This document shows, piece by piece, positions 6,730-7,091 of a stretch of 7,091 nt of DNA. This DNA is from Erysipelothrix sp. (lineage in GTDB: Bacteria; Bacillota_I; Bacilli_A; Erysipelotrichales; Erysipelotrichaceae), in assembly GCA_012520695.1 (NCBI GenBank), contig JAAYNU010000164.1, positions 1 through 7,091 on the forward strand. The letters run 5' to 3'. Within the stretch, counting starts at the first letter, position 1, and every line of letters begins with the position of its first letter. Made by a program: the position numbers and the translations under genes. The notes beneath the pieces were generated by a model. That model did not search any database, was not told the DNA's origin, and saw nothing but the letters and a program-made list of their open reading frames with translations.

Positions 6730-7091
6730 CTACCTTATTATACCAAAGCCAAAGGCATCTGTAAGGACATAATCGAAAAGAAAACCCGAAACAAATCGAA
6801 TGTTCCCTGAATCATGGGTTAATAAGGGTTTCACACGGAATCGATACAGTGAATTCATCACATCTACATGAGGATGACCGTAGGCACGAGGATGTGCACT
6901 CACGATTCCATAGTTGGGTTGAATGCTCGAAAGGAAGTCCTCAGAAGTACTTGTCTTTGATCCATGATGACCTAACTTCAAAACATCAACTTTAAGAAAA
7001 GGATGGTCTTTAATCAATACGCGTTCTTGGTCAATTCCCGCATCTCCCATGAATAGAAAAGAAGTGCGTTTAGTATTGAACCCGAAGATAA
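6730..7091 (-). CDS. comEC: ComEC, C-terminal part of the DNA uptake channel (partial)
   Basis: The frame stays open to the right edge, so this is the last 119 or so codons of a larger gene. An internal ATG at 7048-7050 is not the start: sense codons continue before it and give SFLFMGDAG, a typical ComEC stretch. The visible part is the end of the metallo-beta-lactamase-like domain, with GDAG, VLKLGHHGSKTSTSEDFL, YGHPH and a final THDSGNIRF block. By family, ComEC is the membrane channel that carries single-stranded DNA into the cell during competence, and this domain is thought to degrade the other strand. The N-terminal domain and membrane helices lie outside the window. The position directly upstream of holA supports the call. 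Confidence 0.9.
   Translation of the reverse strand, partial: IFGFNTKRTSFLFMGDAGIDQERVLIKDHPFLKVDVLKLGHHGSKTSTSEDFLSSIQPNYGIVSAHPRAYGHPHVDVMNSLYRFRVKPLLTHDSGNIRFVSGFLFDYVLTDAFGFGIIR
6737..6742 (-). promoter_or_regulatory. Possible -10 box inside the 3' end of comEC
   Basis: TGGTATAAT on the minus strand is a perfect extended -10, with CTTACA (6760-6765, four of six) 17 bp further upstream. It is also simply the codons for Gly-Ile-Ile at the ComEC C-terminus, so it could be fortuitous. If active, it would start a message near 6730, cutting off most of the holA ribosome binding site and leaving a nearly leaderless transcript. Confidence 0.3.

Overview
This AT-rich window looks like a chromosomal housekeeping block from a low-GC Bacillota. 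Three things point that way. The order comEC - holA - rpsT (opposite strand) - ... - lepA - hemW is the classic Bacillota arrangement. Shine-Dalgarno sites are strong (AAGGAG, AGGAGGT). TGA is a true stop (fmt and hemW end with it), which excludes the Mycoplasma code. The sporulation genes gpr and spoIIP, which lie between rpsT and lepA in Bacillus, are absent; fmt and an ECF transporter S-component gene sit in that slot instead. A non-sporulating lineage such as Erysipelothrix or a relative would fit, but this is an inference from gene order and composition only.

Layout from right to left, because almost everything is on the minus strand. The C-terminal end of comEC (DNA uptake channel) enters from the right edge and abuts holA (DNA polymerase III delta subunit). 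rpsT (ribosomal protein S20) lies on the plus strand between holA and fmt. It converges on holA, with a shared terminator region, and diverges from fmt. From a good extended -10 promoter the minus strand reads fmt (initiator tRNA formylation), then an ECF S-component (overlapping by 8 nt), then lepA (EF4 translation GTPase, 4-nt gap). A terminator hairpin overlaps the lepA stop codon. Only 45 nt separate lepA from the next gene, a short cyclase/kynurenine-formamidase-family protein, which is followed after one base by hemW (radical-SAM heme chaperone). The last two genes therefore probably depend on readthrough past that hairpin.

The left 465 bp hold no convincing complete gene. At the extreme left edge a minus-strand gene begins (19 codons visible, start preceded by AGAAAGGA). 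Its promoter is close to consensus, TTGACA-17 bp-TATATT, with a perfect 14-bp palindrome between the two boxes and two further short inverted repeats nearby. This is the most distinctive regulatory signal in the window. The rest of the gap (about 144-465) shows no RNA gene or terminator that I recognise and only a doubtful 57-codon reading frame.

Functionally the core genes serve translation (fmt, lepA, rpsT), replication (holA), competence (comEC) and heme delivery (hemW). I see no mobile element, CRISPR array or defence system. The points worth a second look are the operator-like promoter at the left edge, the cyclase-family protein that seems to lack two of the family's conserved active-site positions, and the terminator inside the operon.
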